Assembly (NCBI GenBank): GCA_027924645.1
Contig: BSBN01000252.1
Location: 2,790,001 to 2,854,000 of the forward strand
Length of the DNA: 64,000 nt
Source: Cunninghamia lanceolata
Lineage: Eukaryota > Streptophyta > Pinopsida > Cupressales > Cupressaceae
Reading direction: 5' to 3'
The notes beneath the pieces were generated by a model. That model made no database searches. It was not told where the DNA came from and worked only from the letters and a program-made list of their open reading frames with translations. Positions 1 to 11,858 of the stretch are shown here, one piece after another (positions within the stretch are counted from its first letter, which is position 1; every line of letters starts with the position of its first letter). The translations under genes and the position numbers were made by a program.

Positions 1-370
1 ATTGCATAGTTTGGAGTTGTAGTTGCATAGTGTTTTTACAGGTACTGTTATGCCGTCGGAATAACTCCAGAATCAACATTTGAAGACTCTTGTAAGAACT
101 TGGATTGCAAGTGTATTGTAAACACCCATTGTTTCTGATAATACATTGTGCTAGTTTTAGAGTGTGGGGTTTTTTACCTAAAAAGGTTTTCCCCGCCTAC
201 ATCTTGTGTCTACTTCTCTTTGTCTACATACTTGTTTTGTGTTTGCTGCTGTAATATCTCTGATATATGTTTCATATTGCTGCAATTGTAAAGGTTGTAA
301 AGAATTTGCATACCTCTCTCCTCATTAGATTAGTTTAGGAAGTGATTTCTGCACACCTAGCTTCCTTTCA
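1..370 (+). repeat. 5' LTR of copia element, partial (R/U5 side)
   Basis: This stretch aligns with 5290-5618 of the 3' LTR, sharing for example TTTGGAGTTGTAGTTGCAT, GAAGACTCTTGTAAGAA and the terminal CTTCCTTTCA. It ends in CA, two bases before the primer site. It keeps about 41 bp (near 207-250) that the 3' copy lacks. Its upstream part lies outside the window, so the target duplication cannot be tested. Confidence 0.92.
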
Positions 371-372
371 GT

Positions 373-385
373 TGGTATCAGAGCC
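373..385 (+). other. Primer binding site (initiator Met tRNA type)
   Basis: TGGTATCAGAGCC lies two bases after the LTR end. It is the standard plant copia primer site, complementary to the 3' end of initiator methionine tRNA. Confidence 0.93.
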
Positions 386-488
386 TAGCCAATTTTGGTC
401 CTAGCTATTGGGTAGGGGTTTTTTGTACTAATCTTAGATTGAGTGGGAGTCTATGCAGAGTATTCTGTAATCTTGTTGTAGGAAGGAG

Positions 489-1245
489 ATGGCAGGCACA
501 TTTGGAAGAATAGAGGTTAAAAAATTTAATGGCAGCAATTTCGAGTTGTGGAAACTCAAAATAGAAGACATGCTTGTTGATAGAGACCTATGGGAAGTAA
601 TTTCCAGTGTAAAACCAACAAAAATGTCCCAAGATGATTGGGATCTCAAAGATCGTAAAGCCAAGGGTCTTGTGAGACTCTATTTGGCTGATTCACTCTC
701 GTTAAATGTTCATGAGGAGAAAACTGCGAAGGATCTGTGGAAGAAACTTGGTGATGTTTATCAAGCTAAATCCCTGGTAAACAAGTTGTTCCTACGGAAG
801 AAGCTATATTCTCTAAGGATGGAAGATGGAGGATCTATTGCTGATCACATGAATGCCTTCAATATGTTGGTTGCACAATTGACATCCGTTAGTGTGAAGA
901 TGGAGGAGGAGGATTGGTGTATGACCCTGCTTTTTTCTTTACCGGATTCGTGGGATCATCTTGTTATGACCATCGGGAGTACCACATCCACTTTCAAAAT
1001 GGAAGATGTGGTGTCTTCGTTGTTATCTGAAGAGATGCGGAGAAAGTCATCCGAGTCAGCCAAAGAAGCTCTTGCGGTTCGTGGAAGACCCAAGGAGAAA
1101 GAGAAAAAGAAAGACAAGAAAGATGAGAAGGGTAGATCCAAATCCCATGGGAGATCCAAATCTCCTAGAAAGTCCAAGGTACTGTGTTGGAACTATGGGA
1201 AAACTGGGCATTTCTGAAAGGAATGCAAAGAGGAGAAAAATATGA
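489..1245 (+). pseudogene. copia gag (nucleocapsid) with broken zinc knuckle
   Basis: The frame opens with MAGTFGRIEVKKF and has the copia gag pattern (FNGSNFELWKLKIEDML, then a UBN2-like helical region to about residue 190) followed by a lysine/arginine-rich tail. The zinc knuckle begins at about residue 233 as CWNYGKTGHF: the second cysteine of CX2CX4HX4C is tyrosine. A TGA follows where tryptophan is expected, cutting the knuckle before its last cysteine. Both look like single-base changes. Gag normally coats the RNA and forms virus-like particles; this copy would give a truncated protein with a dead knuckle. Confidence 0.9.
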
Positions 1246-1745
1246 AAAAGAAGAATGTCCTAGATTCATATTCTGAAAAGTCACAAGATGATGGCGATGC
1301 CTTCATTATGGCCTTGGCCACCCATGCATCTGATGATGTGTGGATGATTGATTCTAGTGCATCTTTTCACATGACCTCGCATCGAGACTGGTTCATGAAG
1401 TATGAAGAGTTTGATGGTGGAAGAGTGTACTTGGGTGATGAATCTCATCTGAAGATTGTTGGTCGTGGAAGAATCTCAATCTAATTCCCTGATGGATGAG
1501 TGAAGGGGATCTCTGGGGTTATGCACATCCCAGGCTTGGCACTGACCCTGCTTTCTGTAAGTAAATTGAATGATGCAGGTGTACAAGTTATCTTCTCAAA
1601 AGAAGGATGCAAGATGACTAGAGGAGCTATGGTGCTTGCGAAGGGTATTTAGAGAGGTACTCAGTTTTAGCTGGAGGCATGCATTTCACAATGCAATAGT
1701 TCTTTTGACTCGAAGAAAAGAGATGCAGTCACTTCATCCCCACCA
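1242..1745 (+). pseudogene. copia aspartic protease region, broken
   Basis: The frame holds WMIDSSASFHMTSHRDWF at about residues 34-51. Active family members have D-S-G-A; here the glycine is serine. The frame stops at 1484, and the continuation to the integrase carries further stops although family motifs such as HIPGLALTLLSVSKLNDAG remain readable. The protease normally cuts the polyprotein; this one is unlikely to be active. Confidence 0.85.
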
Positions 1746-2534
1746 TTGGAACCAACAACTAAAAGATCTGTTGTATCAAATTCTGATGGTAGTGCATTTT
1801 GGGTACCTAAGGGTGCTCATGCTTTGGAAGTTAAGCTTCCTGCTGAGAAGACAATGTTATGGCATAAGAGACTTGGCCACATTGGTGAGAAGGGTCTTAG
1901 TACCCTAAAAAATAAAAACCTCATCGAGGGGTTAAATGATTGTAATCTCAAGTTTGACTTTTGCGAACATTGTATATATGGAAAGCAAAACCGTTTTCAG
2001 TTTTACTCGAGTTCTCATAAGTCTTCTGGTGTATTGGATCTTATTCATTCTGATGTGTTTGGTCCAGTTAATGTTCCTTCAATCTCTAAATCTATATATT
2101 TTGTATCTTTCATATATGACTACAGTAGAAGGACATGGATTTATTTTCTCAGAAGCAAATCTGAAGTCTTTAGTCGGTTCAAAGAGTTTAAAGCTTTTGC
2201 TAAAAATCATACTAGTAAAAAGATCAACTATTTGAGAATTGACAATGGTGGTGAGTTTTGTTCGGTAGAGTTTGATAAGTTTTGTAAAGATCAAGGGAAT
2301 GAAAGACATAAGAAAACTCCATACACCCCGCAGCAAAATGGAGTTGCAGAGAGGATGAACAGGACACTGATGGAGAAGGCTAGGAGTATGCTTAGTGGAG
2401 CAAGCCTCAAACAAAAGTTTTGGGCTGAAGTTGTAGCCACTGCTTTCTACCTGGTAAATAGGTCTCCTACATCAGTGCTTGTTGGTAAGACACCTATGGA
2501 GGTGCGGTCTGGTAAGAAGCCTTTAGTTAGATAG
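1746..2534 (+). pseudogene. copia integrase: pre-integrase zinc domain and DDE core
   Basis: The GAG-pre-integrase zinc segment is clear, with HKRLGHIGEKGL followed by DFCEHCIYGK. The DDE core follows: first Asp in DLIHSDVFGPV, second in YLRIDNGGEF, Glu in TPQQNGVAERMNRTL. All three catalytic residues remain. The frame ends at 2534 shortly after LVNRSPTSVL, where a frameshift moves the rest to another frame. Integrase inserts the cDNA into the genome. Confidence 0.92.
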
Positions 2535-2970
2535 ACATCTTCATGTTTTTGGTTGTGAGACATATGCACATGTGCCTAGGGAGAAACAATCAAAATTGGA
2601 GAACAAGGTTGTTAAGTGTATCTTCATTGGCTATGGTGTCGGTGTGAAAGAATACAAGATTTGGGATCCTATGGTTGAAAAAGTGTTGTATAGAAGAAGT
2701 GTTATTTTTAGAGAGCTAACATCTTCTTCCACTGTTCTACAGCCAGAAGAGAAAGAAAAGAAAGAGGATGTGGTTCAGTTTCCTTCTACTCCTGAGAAGA
2801 CTAAACTGAAAGACCCTGTTGGACCTAATGATGAGGAGAGCTCTGGCAGCTCTGAAAGCTCAGAAGATAAAGTAGAGCCTCCACCTCAACCTTTGAGGAG
2901 GTCCACATGAATCAGGAAGCAACCTGAGAGGTTTGGTTATACATTACTTGATTCTAGTTGTGCTTTTGCT
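2535..2970 (+). pseudogene. copia integrase C-terminus and linker to reverse transcriptase
   Basis: After the frameshift the frame reads an integrase C-terminal segment (KCIFIGYGVGVKEYKIWDP, YRRSVIFRE), then an acidic/serine-rich linker with runs of E, S and P. A TGA at 2908-2910 interrupts it, and the same frame continues into the reverse transcriptase. Confidence 0.8.
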
Positions 2971-3799
2971 TTGCTTACTAATGTTGATGAGCCTAGAACT
3001 ATGACAGAGGCTATGGACATGAAATATGTAGGTTCCTGGAAGGAGGCCATGGAAGATGAGATGGATTCTTTGGAAAAGAATAAAACTTGGGACTTGGTGC
3101 CTTTGCCTGATGGTCGGAAACCTGTTGGATGCAAATGGGTTTTCAAGAAGAAATTTGGTGTAGATGGCAATGTTGAAAAGTATAAAGCTAGATTGGTTGC
3201 AAAGGGGTACTCACAAGTGGAGGGAATTGATTATGGTGAAATTTTCTCTCCTGTTGCAAAGCTAACATCTATTCAGTTCCTATTATCTCTTGCAGTTGCT
3301 TATGATCTAGAAGTGGAACAAATGGATGTGAAGATAGTTGTCTTTCATGGTGACTTGGAGGAAGAGATTTTAATGTCACAGCCAGAGCATTACATAGAAA
3401 AAGGAAAAGAAAATTTGGTTTGCAAGTTAAAGAAGTCTTTGTATGGATTGAAACAATCTCCTAGGATGTGGTACATGAAATTTGATGCCTTTGTGTTGTC
3501 GATTGGATATCTGAGATCAAAATCAGATCATTGTGTGTATTAAGTTTGACAATGATCATATTCTCATTATTACACTATATGTTGAGGATATGTTGCTGAT
3601 TGGGAATGGTAAGAATATGATTTCTGATTTGAAGTCTCAGTTGTCAGCACAGTTTGAAATGAAAAAGTTAGGGCTAGCTAGGTACATTCTGGGAATGGAG
3701 ATTACAAGAGACAAAGCAAACAAAAAACTTTGGTTAAGCCAGAGTAAGTATGTGAAGATCGTGTTGGATAATTCAGCATGGCAGATTGTAGACCATTGA
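2971..3799 (+). pseudogene. copia reverse transcriptase with mutated catalytic motif
   Basis: RVT_2 landmarks are present: WKEAMEDEMDSLEKNKTW, KARLVAKGYSQVEGIDY, FSPVAKLTSI, EVEQMDVK, LVCKLKKSLYGLKQSPRMWY. The family's KTAFLHG is KIVVFHG here. A frameshift near 3535-3545 passes to a second frame holding the catalytic box, which reads YVEDMLL instead of YVDD. Loss of a metal-binding aspartate should by itself abolish polymerase activity. Confidence 0.92.
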
Positions 3800-4536
3800 C
3801 TATTCCTGTTTCATTGGGAACAAAGTTGTCTATTACTGATTATCCAAAGTCTCCTAAGATGGAGGATATGAGCAGAGTATCTTATGCTAGTGTTGTTGGT
3901 AGCTTGATGTATGCTATGGTCTATACAAGACCAGACATTGCCCAAGCAGTGGGAGTCCTTAGTCAGTTTATGGCTAATCCTGGATGGGTACATTGGGATG
4001 CAGTGAAGCGAGTGTTCAGATATATGCGGGGTACTTCTGAGTATTCCCTATGTTATCATGGCCATCCTACAGGACCTCCGCATTCTGTATGTATTCGTGG
4101 ATTTGTGGATTCTGATTGGGCTGGTGACATTGAGAGCAGGAGATCCACCAGTGCTTATGTGTTTACTATGTTTGGTGGTGCAATTAGTTGGATGAGTAAG
4201 CAACAACCTGTGGTTGCCTTGTCCACGACAAAAGCTGAGTATATGGAAGCAACTCATTATTGTAAGGAAGCCATTTGGCTTAAGTGGTTGTGTTCAGATA
4301 TTGGTGTTGATGCAGGACAAATTACTATTTGTTGTGACAGTTAGAGTGCGATTTGCTTAGCAAAGAATTCAACTTTCCATGCCAGAACAAAGCATATTGA
4401 TGTTCAGTTTCATTTTGTGCAAGACATGGTAGAGGATGGGAAGGTGTTATTGGAGAAAGTAAACACTTAGAAGAATGTTGCAGATGCATTGACGAAACCT
4501 GTGGGCACAAAGAAGTTCAGATGGTGTTTGGATTAA
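3778..4536 (+). pseudogene. copia RNase H domain, broken near its end
   Basis: The frame continues the polymerase C-terminus (RPDIAQAVGVLSQFM, WDAVKRVFRYMRGT) into RNase H (GFVDSDWAGDIESRRSTS, WMSKQQPVVALSTTKAEYM). A TAG at 4342-4344 falls in CDSQSAICLAKN where glutamine is expected, a CAG to TAG change. The frame reopens, holds another TAG, and ends near 4536 after ADALTKPVGTKKF, the usual copia C-terminus. Confidence 0.9.
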
Positions 4537-4601
4537 ATGGGCCTCTTGGCCCCCAGCATTTAAATCTTGTCATTTCTTTTGGCTCTTACAAGGTGTTCGA
4601 C

Positions 4602-5618
4602 AAGTGGGAGAATGTTGGGAATTAAGGTGTCTCAACCTTTGCAAATTCCTAGAATTATTTATTTATTTATATTAATTTATTGCCTAATGTTGTAATTACT
4701 TGCACATTCAGTTTGGTCACTTAATTGAGGTGGCACGGTGACATGTCATCTTACTTGGAATGTGAATTGAATGATCAAGTCAAACCTACATGGATTTGGG
4801 TGTCCCATTTGAGGTGGCACTAATATGCCATGTGTCAACATCTTGTGGTGTGTGGAAGACAATATTCCTTATGATGAATCTATGACGCGTAAGAGCCAAG
4901 TTTGGAGATTCTTATGACAAGTGATGACAAGTGTCGGTGAGGATCTTTGCATGAGGGAAAAGCATCTTTGGGCGCCCAAGTTGGGCTATGACATGTTGTA
5001 AGAGTAATATGCTATATTTATCATTGTATGACAGATTCTCTTACAACATTAAAGGTTGTTATCTTGGGAAAATCTATGACAACTGTAAGATGCGTAAGAG
5101 CATCTGTCATAGTCTATTTTTAGCAAGGAGCATTCCTATGTTGGGAAAGTCAAATCTTCCATGTATGACAGATGTAAGGGATGTATGTGCAACAAGGACA
5201 AGTGTCCTTTGATGTGGGATAATGGCCATGTGGCCAGGGTGGACACCTATCCCAAGATGCTCTCAATATTTGCCTTGTAATATCTATATATTGCATAGTT
5301 TGGAGTTGTAGTTGCATTGTATTTTACAGGTACTGTTATGTTGCAGGAATAACTCCAGAATTGACATTTGAAGACTCTTGTAAGAAATTGTATTGCAAGT
5401 GTATTGTAAACACCCATTGTTTCTGATATTACATTGTATAGGTTTTAGAGTGTGGGGTTTTTTACCTAGAAAGGTTTTCCCCACGTACATCTTGTGTCTA
5501 CTTCTCTCTGATATATGTTTGATATTGCTGCAATTGTAAAGGTTGTAAAGAATTTGTATACTTCTCTCCTCATTAGATTAGTTTAGGAAGTGATTTCCGC
5601 ACACCTAGCTTCCTTTCA
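4602..5618 (+). repeat. Polypurine tract and 3' LTR of copia element
   Basis: AAGTGGGAGAA (4602-4612) abuts an LTR of about 1006 bp beginning TGTTGGGAATTAAGG at 4613 and ending CTTCCTTTCA at 5618. A TATA-like CTATATATT lies near 5283-5291, just upstream of the part shared with the visible 5' copy, so transcription probably started near there. The LTR also holds a perfect 12-bp inverted repeat at 4993-5004 and 5038-5049 (ATGTTGTAAGAG / CTCTTACAACAT). Confidence 0.9.
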
Positions 5619-6617
5619 CACATGACAATCACGTGATTCATAACTATCCATGAATAGTATTGCATCTCTTCAAGTGTCCCATGACACTATCCAACCACCC
5701 TATTTCTTCAAGAGAAGTATCTGCAAATTTTCCTTTCTTGTTCTTTATGCTTTTGTATTATTGACAACACATTATTGTTTTAAATTCTTATGATGTTACT
5801 CATTTATTTCATTTATATTTTATAAGATTTTAACATGGAGCGATCATTTCAAGGTAACAAGTACCGAGGTGGAATTTACTTTCATATTTGTATCCTTTTT
5901 ATGGGTATTTGTGCATTTAATTTCATGTTAGCACTTGTATTTACTTTGACATGCATTCGCATGATAGTTTGTATGCACATCAAAGTGGGTAATAGTGAAA
6001 ATTACATACTTATGCCCTTTTCCCTTATGTTTTGGTCCCACTTTGACTAGAGTGACCTCTATGCAATAAAAAGTATATAAATCAATTTTTTTAAGCTAAG
6101 TGTGAGTACACAATTTAATCTTTATCCATTCATATTTACACTTATTCCTAGGGACCAATCTTGATCTTTAGTTTTACCCCTTTCCTACCTTGGATCAGAT
6201 TTATAGTTACAAAATCAATCTTGATCACTTCTACACTTGTAGAAATGTTTGATTTGCTTTTCAAATTTAAATCTTAATATGGCTATGACTTGACCTATCC
6301 TTATGAACATTGTGTGTTGACTCAAGGTAAGAAAGAGTTTTGTTTTTAACCCTTGGTGATATATTTAAAGGGGTGGCCCTAGTTTATTTTAGACTTCATG
6401 CTAGATTTCATCATTCCTAGAGTTTCATTACTATTTGCATGTATTATTAAAGAATCTACATTGCACAACCATATAAGGAAGATTGCATGTTTGAGAATTA
6501 TGTTCTTGATCTCTTATATAGTTGTTGTCCATCAATATCCTTACATGGTTTGACACAAGGGAAGTAACTATCCCTACCATGTGCAAACTAGAAAGCAAAA
6601 CAATAAGTTTTTATGTT
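5619..6617. other. AT-rich intergenic DNA, no supportable gene
   Basis: Between the copia LTR and element B I see only short frames without recognisable domains. The 71-codon frame at 5835-6050 is hydrophobic but lacks family features, so I do not call it. Confidence 0.6.
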
Positions 6618-6622
6618 GGAAT

Positions 6623-7408
6623 TTGGATAGGTAAAAATCACGTTAATAAGATCAAGCGTGTAAGTGAAAACATAATCCTACCACCATCAAATAATCAAAT
6701 CCAAGTGAAACCAAAAGCATGCAATTCAAGAACAAGATCACCTAGATTGTATGATTCCTTGTTTGTGATGTGGATTGTTTCTCAATAATGAACAATCATG
6801 AAGATCAAAGCTGCCATGATGAATGGATGATAGTGATAATATGCTCAATGGATGTAATGGAAACTCAAATGCTCAATATGCTCAGGATGATAATGTAGAC
6901 GCTATATGAAAATGATGGATGATCTAGTATGGAATGAGAGGGTCTTTATATACACTCAACCAAAATCAATCAACGGTAGAGATTTGGTGGCTATGTGAAC
7001 GGTTGAGATGAATTGATAATCATAGGTGAATGTGTAAATGACAAGTGGAGGGAAGAATAAGGCTCATGTGTGATTGTGTACATAAAAAGTACTACATGTG
7101 AAAGATATTAAATGAAAGATGTAGTACCACACATGTTTCAAATAAAAGATGCACACATGTCGGCTTATGATAAAAGATGAAGATAAATGATAAGAGAAAT
7201 TAATTAAATAAATAAAATTTATTTAATTAATTGGAAAGTGGGATTATGAAGGGATTTTAATTAAATAAATAAGATTTATTTAATTAATTGGCTAATGGAA
7301 TAAGGATAGGAGTGGGTTTAGGACAAAATGCTACATGATGTCTAGATGATGTATTTGACTAGGTGATACAAGACATGGACAAATTTGGGACAATTTTGGG
7401 TGTCTACA
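6623..7408 (-). repeat. Element B 3' LTR (left copy)
   Basis: This copy matches 49232-50009 along its length, including paired TTTATTTAATTAATTGG stretches near 7200-7290. Its minus-strand start reads TGTAGACACCC at 7408. The opposite end has decayed from TGTAGATAGG to TTGGATAGG. A minus-strand TATA-like box lies at 6944-6952 (CTTTATATA on the plus strand). The two copies differ by about 25 substitutions plus a roughly 10-bp deletion in the right copy. Confidence 0.93.
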
Positions 7409-9240
7409 TTTTGGCCCTCTTTGATACAATGTTTGTTAGAACGTTGTGTCAAAGAAGATACTAAGATTCGCTCGATAAGAAAGGTTATGCCCCAGTGTAA
7501 TTGGCAGGTGATGCCCCCTCGAGAGGTAAGCCAGGCTAACCAGGAAGGGCTGGGTTGGCTTGTGATAAGATGAAAATAGGCTTTGGTTGATCAATCTTGG
7601 TTGAGGACTATATATAGAATTATGATGGAATGGATAAGTGATATGAAAACTTTTAAAGTAATTGCTCAAAAAGTAGAGAAATGCAATCCTTATGTTTGAT
7701 ATGGCATATGGATGTTATGCACCAAGGTATAAAGGACCAAGGTGTCGAGGTATCCAATACATAACTAGCATACTACAATCTTGTCTAAATGTATGAGGTC
7801 AAGATGTTAAACCAACATACACAAGATATGAATAGCAGTTAGTGTTTCAAGATGGACTTTGACGCTACAAGCAAAGGTTTGACCTTATCTCCACTACACA
7901 TAATGACACCTTGCTGGTTATATGTATGGAACTAGTCTTAGCATAGAATAGTCTCAATGCATAAGAGATTGTTTAGCTTCTCAGATGCAAAAGATATTGA
8001 TATGCAAGATGCTAATCCCAACACGTACAAGATACCAATATGCATAGGAAGAGAATAAGTTCATCCCACAGTCACAGCATACGAAAGCAATATGACCATG
8101 CCCCATTCCGTACTTCATCGCAACATACCAAGATATGATAGATCAAAGCAGTCTTGATTAGACATAGGAAAGGGACAAAAGATAAATCAAAAGATAAGAT
8201 AAAAGATATTGTCATCATGTTCTCTTGCCAAATTTAAGTGCTCTTGGATGGATTAAGATGGCGCCTTGTTGAGAGGAAAGTTGTATCCTATTAAAGGCTA
8301 AAGATGTTGATAAAATGCTATAACAAATGTTGGCTTAAGGCATGTGGACAAATAGCTTTCGGCTTATCCCTAATTTGTTAAAGTGCTTGAGCTTTCTTTG
8401 ATATGCGTAGTTTGCTTCTTGCTTGAGCTGGTCAAAGAGAAGAAGATGGAAGATGAAAAAAGATGAAATGGGGTGGATTGTCTGTGCTTGCATACTAGAT
8501 ACTTCCTTCGTATTCCAGACTGCCTACATACCCTGTATCCACAAGATCAAAGCACATTACAATGGTGATGAGACATGATGAATATGTAGTTCTAGGCTTA
8601 TAGATGATGTAAGTGATGAAAGATAGAAGAAAGGAGATGAATGATTGGAGGATGATTAGAAGAAAGATGAAAGATGGATGATGAGAAGGGTCTATCGCCT
8701 ATGCTTGAATCAGAGTGATACCTTTGCATCTCAGATTGCCTACATACCCTGTATCCATGAGATCAAGGCTTTGAACGATAGAGATGAGATGTAGTTCTTG
8801 TTTATTGTGTTGGTGGTTGATGACAAAGGATCAACTTTATTGCTTGGATTTTTTGTGATGTTTTGATTTTTTTGGAATTTGCTATGTTTTGGTGGATGAG
8901 ATGGTATGAGCTAAAGCTTTAGATATCCACTTCCAAATAAGGCTCGACAAGTGCCCCCAATGTGGGATATAGTTTATTAGGGAGAGGCTGCGATGGATGT
9001 GTTTATGCAGATAGTATGCTAAGGTGCTAAATGATATCTTAACCCCAACAAAGTCCAAGATACAACAACGAGCATGGCAAAGGAAAGGGCGAGAAGACTT
9101 TTATTATATATGGATAAGGGATAATGGATTGCAATGTTTAATAGGAATGATAGTGGATTATGATGTGGATTATGGAGGCAAGATAGTGGATGATGTTGTG
9201 GAAAGCTGTGATCAAACAAACTAGATAAATTATGGAGGTT
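7409..9240 (-). other. Element B purine tract and 3' non-coding region
   Basis: TTTTGGCCCTCTTT at 7409-7422 is the minus-strand purine tract (AAAGAGGGCCAAAA), matching the tracts of C and D. Beyond it there is no supportable coding frame. Two copies of a stem module shared with C lie at about 8483-8556 and 8700-8765. In the first, TGTGCTT (8483-8489) pairs with AAGCACA (8550-8556), enclosing GATAC (8498-8502) and GTATC (8535-8539). Confidence 0.7.
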
Positions 9241-9246
9241 GATCTC

Positions 9247-9450
9247 TACACATAGTGCTTATTTTCTAGGTTTTCACTATGGTACTCATCCAAGGTGCCT
9301 GTTTACCAGGTTTTAACCAGAGGACAAATTATTTATCTTGTACTATTTTTTTGGTTATCCAAAGTGCCACAAAGTGGTTTTCACTATTGGATTTTTTTTT
9401 TGATAGGATGACAATTACACATGTAGCCTATTTTCCAAGTTTTCACCATG
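9247..9450 (-). other. Element B array of AAAA-bulged hairpins
   Basis: Minus-strand copies of the hairpin found after the pol stop of C and D. Near 9298-9322 the inner stem is CCTG/CAGG with loop GTAAA. At 9363-9385 inner CCAC/GTGG and outer AGTG/CACT both pair perfectly, although the sequence differs from the other copies. Near 9250-9290 the outer stem CATAGTG/CACTATG is perfect. A fourth copy near 9418-9450 is degenerate. The AAAA lies on the 5' side in each. Confidence 0.75.
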
Positions 9451-9973
9451 GTAATGGATAGGAGGGACTCAAGTGTCTAGTGTTATGAATGTTGGTAGTC
9501 CCATTGGAGATGGATGTCATTGCATGGACCATGTCAAATGTCATTATGCTCATAGATGTTGGTAAAGGGATTGCATGGATGGGAGTTGGATTAGGTGGAT
9601 AGTGGATTAGGATATGGATTATGGAAAGTTCATGCAAGGATGGATGGATGGGGGAAAGTAGATTATGATGTCAGATAGATGAAAAGCATGGACTATAGGG
9701 AGATGATGGGAAAGGCATGTAAGATAATTGTTGGAAGTTGGGGAGATAGAGGTATGTAGGAATGGAAGAGAACCATGACCAACGGTTGCACACATCGTGA
9801 TAAACATTGAAGATTTGGATGGAAAGGCGGTGTAGGACGCAATGGGGATGTTTGTTTGTGAGATGGGTGATGGAGTGATTTAGGAACCCACATAGACTTA
9901 GTATTTTTTATTATTTTTGCTATGCTTGTGGGATTTTTAGATGGAATGGGATTTTTTTTGAGAGCTGGATGCC

Positions 9974-10621
9974 TCATTTGGCTTGCTTTCTTGTTTCCTT
10001 AGGAGCCCAAACCATTTTGGTCTGGGACATTTCTTGTGGATTTATGGGCTTAGATAGATTTTTAGATGTACTTGGTTGTGATTCTTTGCATTGGTGCCCT
10101 AAGGCATGAGAATCTTTAGGATTTTTGGCCTTAGAGGTATAGGCATCCAAATGTTTACTTTTGAATCCCATGGGTTGGGTGGAAGTGGAGTTGGCGGAAT
10201 GAGTGGAAGCTTTATGTTTAGACAACGTGTGCATTTGTTGGTGATGATTGGGATTGTAAGGGTACTTATGGATATGGGGATAGTTAGGTGTTGGGAGTAA
10301 TGGAGGTAAGGAAGATGGAGGGATATTAAGAGTTGGAAGGAGCAGAGGTAAATGGGATGGTGGAAGGGGTACGGTCACATGCTTTTGGTGTTTATAGGAT
10401 AATGGAGGTGGAAGAAGTGGAGGTAAATTGGATGGAGGGATGTTAGGAGTTGGAAGTAATGGAGGTAAATCGGATGGTGGAAGGTGTACGGTCACATGCT
10501 TTTGCAATTTGTAGGATAGTGGAATGTTAGGAGTTGGAAGTAACGGAGGTAGATTGGATGGTGAAATGTTAGGAGTTGGAAGTAATGGAGGTAAATTGGA
10601 TGGTGGAAGGTGTATGGTCAC
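9974..10621 (-). CDS. Element B proline-rich repeat ORF, function unknown
   Basis: A 215-codon frame whose N-terminal half repeats LPPSNLPPLLPTPNI-like units separated by KHVTVHLPPS, from a DNA repeat of about 120 bp at 10310-10640. The C-terminal half is rich in S, T, K and H with no domain I recognise. It lies where the polymerase gene of related elements would be and is in a different frame from the protease. It may be a chance frame in a purine/pyrimidine-biased repeat; I cannot show that it is translated. Confidence 0.35.
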   Translation of the reverse strand: MTIHLPPSNLPPLLPTPNISPSNLPPLLPTPNIPLSYKLQKHVTVHLPPSDLPPLLPTPNIPPSNLPPLLPPPLSYKHQKHVTVPLPPSHLPLLLPTLNIPPSSLPPLLPTPNYPHIHKYPYNPNHHQQMHTLSKHKASTHSANSTSTQPMGFKSKHLDAYTSKAKNPKDSHALGHQCKESQPSTSKNLSKPINPQEMSQTKMVWAPKETRKQAK

Positions 10622-10634
10622 ATGCTTTTGGGGT

Positions 10635-11858
10635 TTATAGGTTGATGGAGGTGGGATGGCAACATATGTTTTGGGAACGTGATCTAGTTTTGATGGGAAA
10701 TGGGAGACTTAGGATGCATGGAGGAATTACCAACATCTTTAGCTGTGGGAGCATGCGATTAACAATGGGACTAGGGGTATTTTGAGAACTAGACTTGAGT
10801 TTGTCATTAGATGGAGAAGAAGGGGTGGTAGAGATCATGAAGATGGAGGTTCCCTAAAAAAGGTCGATAGTATGAAGGAGGGAGTCGTTAATGGTATCCG
10901 AATTAGAAGCATCTCCTCCCGAAGAAGGTCTAGCTTCTATATCAGACATGGATGCGAATGAAGATTCTTGCAGTGTGTATTCACCCGGACCTTGTTCAAT
11001 GTACTTGATACAGATATTTGGAGTAGCTTTGCTAGATGATGGCTTGAGTAATGCAGATGGACCATAGGATGAAGATGGATAAGCTTTGGTGTTGATGGGG
11101 ATATGGTTATGATTTTGATATTTGTCTTGAAAGGCACAACAAAACTCAAATGGATTGGGATTGACATGGATAGTAACTTCAACACCGTTATATGGAAACT
11201 TGAGACATTGATGGTATGTGGAAGGAACAGCTTTAAGGGCATGGATCCATGGACAACCAAGGACAATATTATAGGGAAGCTCAATATTAAGATCTTGACA
11301 ATGGACGTTAGTGGTGACAGGACCAACTTGGATAGGCAAATGAATGACTCCTTCAGTATCTCTCTTAGCATCATCATATGCTTTGATAGTAATGACCTTG
11401 GAAGTGTCAATGTCTTTCTTAGAATATCCCAATTGTTTTATTAGTTTTAGAGAGCATATATTGAGACCAACTCCACCATCCACTAGTATTCATTTGATAT
11501 GGCATTGGTTTACAAATACTTCTATATGGAGGGCTTCGTTATGTGATGGGTTGATGGATGGTCGAAGATCTTTATCAGAGAAGGTGAGATGGCAAGGGGC
11601 TGCAATACTGGCTATCATAGATTGAAATTGTGTGGTATCAATATCATTAGGAACCGAAGACTCTTGCAATGCTTTTTCAAGGATAGTTTTATGAGCGGGG
11701 GATATGCGCAGTAGCTCGAGGATGGAGATGTGTGTGGGAGTTTTGCCAAGGTGATCAAGGCTATTATAACTGGAAGGCAGTCAAGGAGGATTGGTAGGTG
11801 CTCCTTGAATGGTAACATGGGCTCTTCTAGTAGTTACAGTGAAATCGGGTGCTTTGCC
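10635..11858 (-). pseudogene. Element B aspartic protease region
   Basis: The retroviral-type protease core is clear: ILVDGGVGLNICSLKLIKQL (the D-G-G box, with V where C has A), then LPIQVGPV, ELPYNIVLGCPWIHALKAVP and STYHQCLKFP. The frame is that of gag but has stops, including one just before the active-site strand and ones near 10854 and 11773. Compared with C, about 130 residues that would carry the G-patch segment are missing between the protease tail and the DSLLH motif, and similarity ends soon afterwards. Confidence 0.85.

Larger units (their letters stand above)
1..5618 (+). mobile_element. Decayed Ty1/copia LTR retrotransposon (Tnt1/Tork-like), 5' end cut by window
   Basis: The order gag, protease, integrase, reverse transcriptase, RNase H between two related LTRs is the copia order. 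A methionine-initiator-type primer site follows the 5' LTR and a purine tract precedes the 3' LTR. The coding region is spread over several frames and holds many stops, so it cannot make a polyprotein. The visible 5' LTR portion differs from the 3' LTR at about 20 positions plus a roughly 41-bp deletion in the 3' copy, so the insertion looks older than the gypsy nest. The lineage call rests on the gag start (FNGSNFELWK type) and the GAG-pre-integrase sequence, and is an inference. Confidence 0.93.

Noticed and set aside
5835..6050. 71-codon frame after the copia element
   Set aside because: Short, hydrophobic, AT-rich and without any supporting motif.
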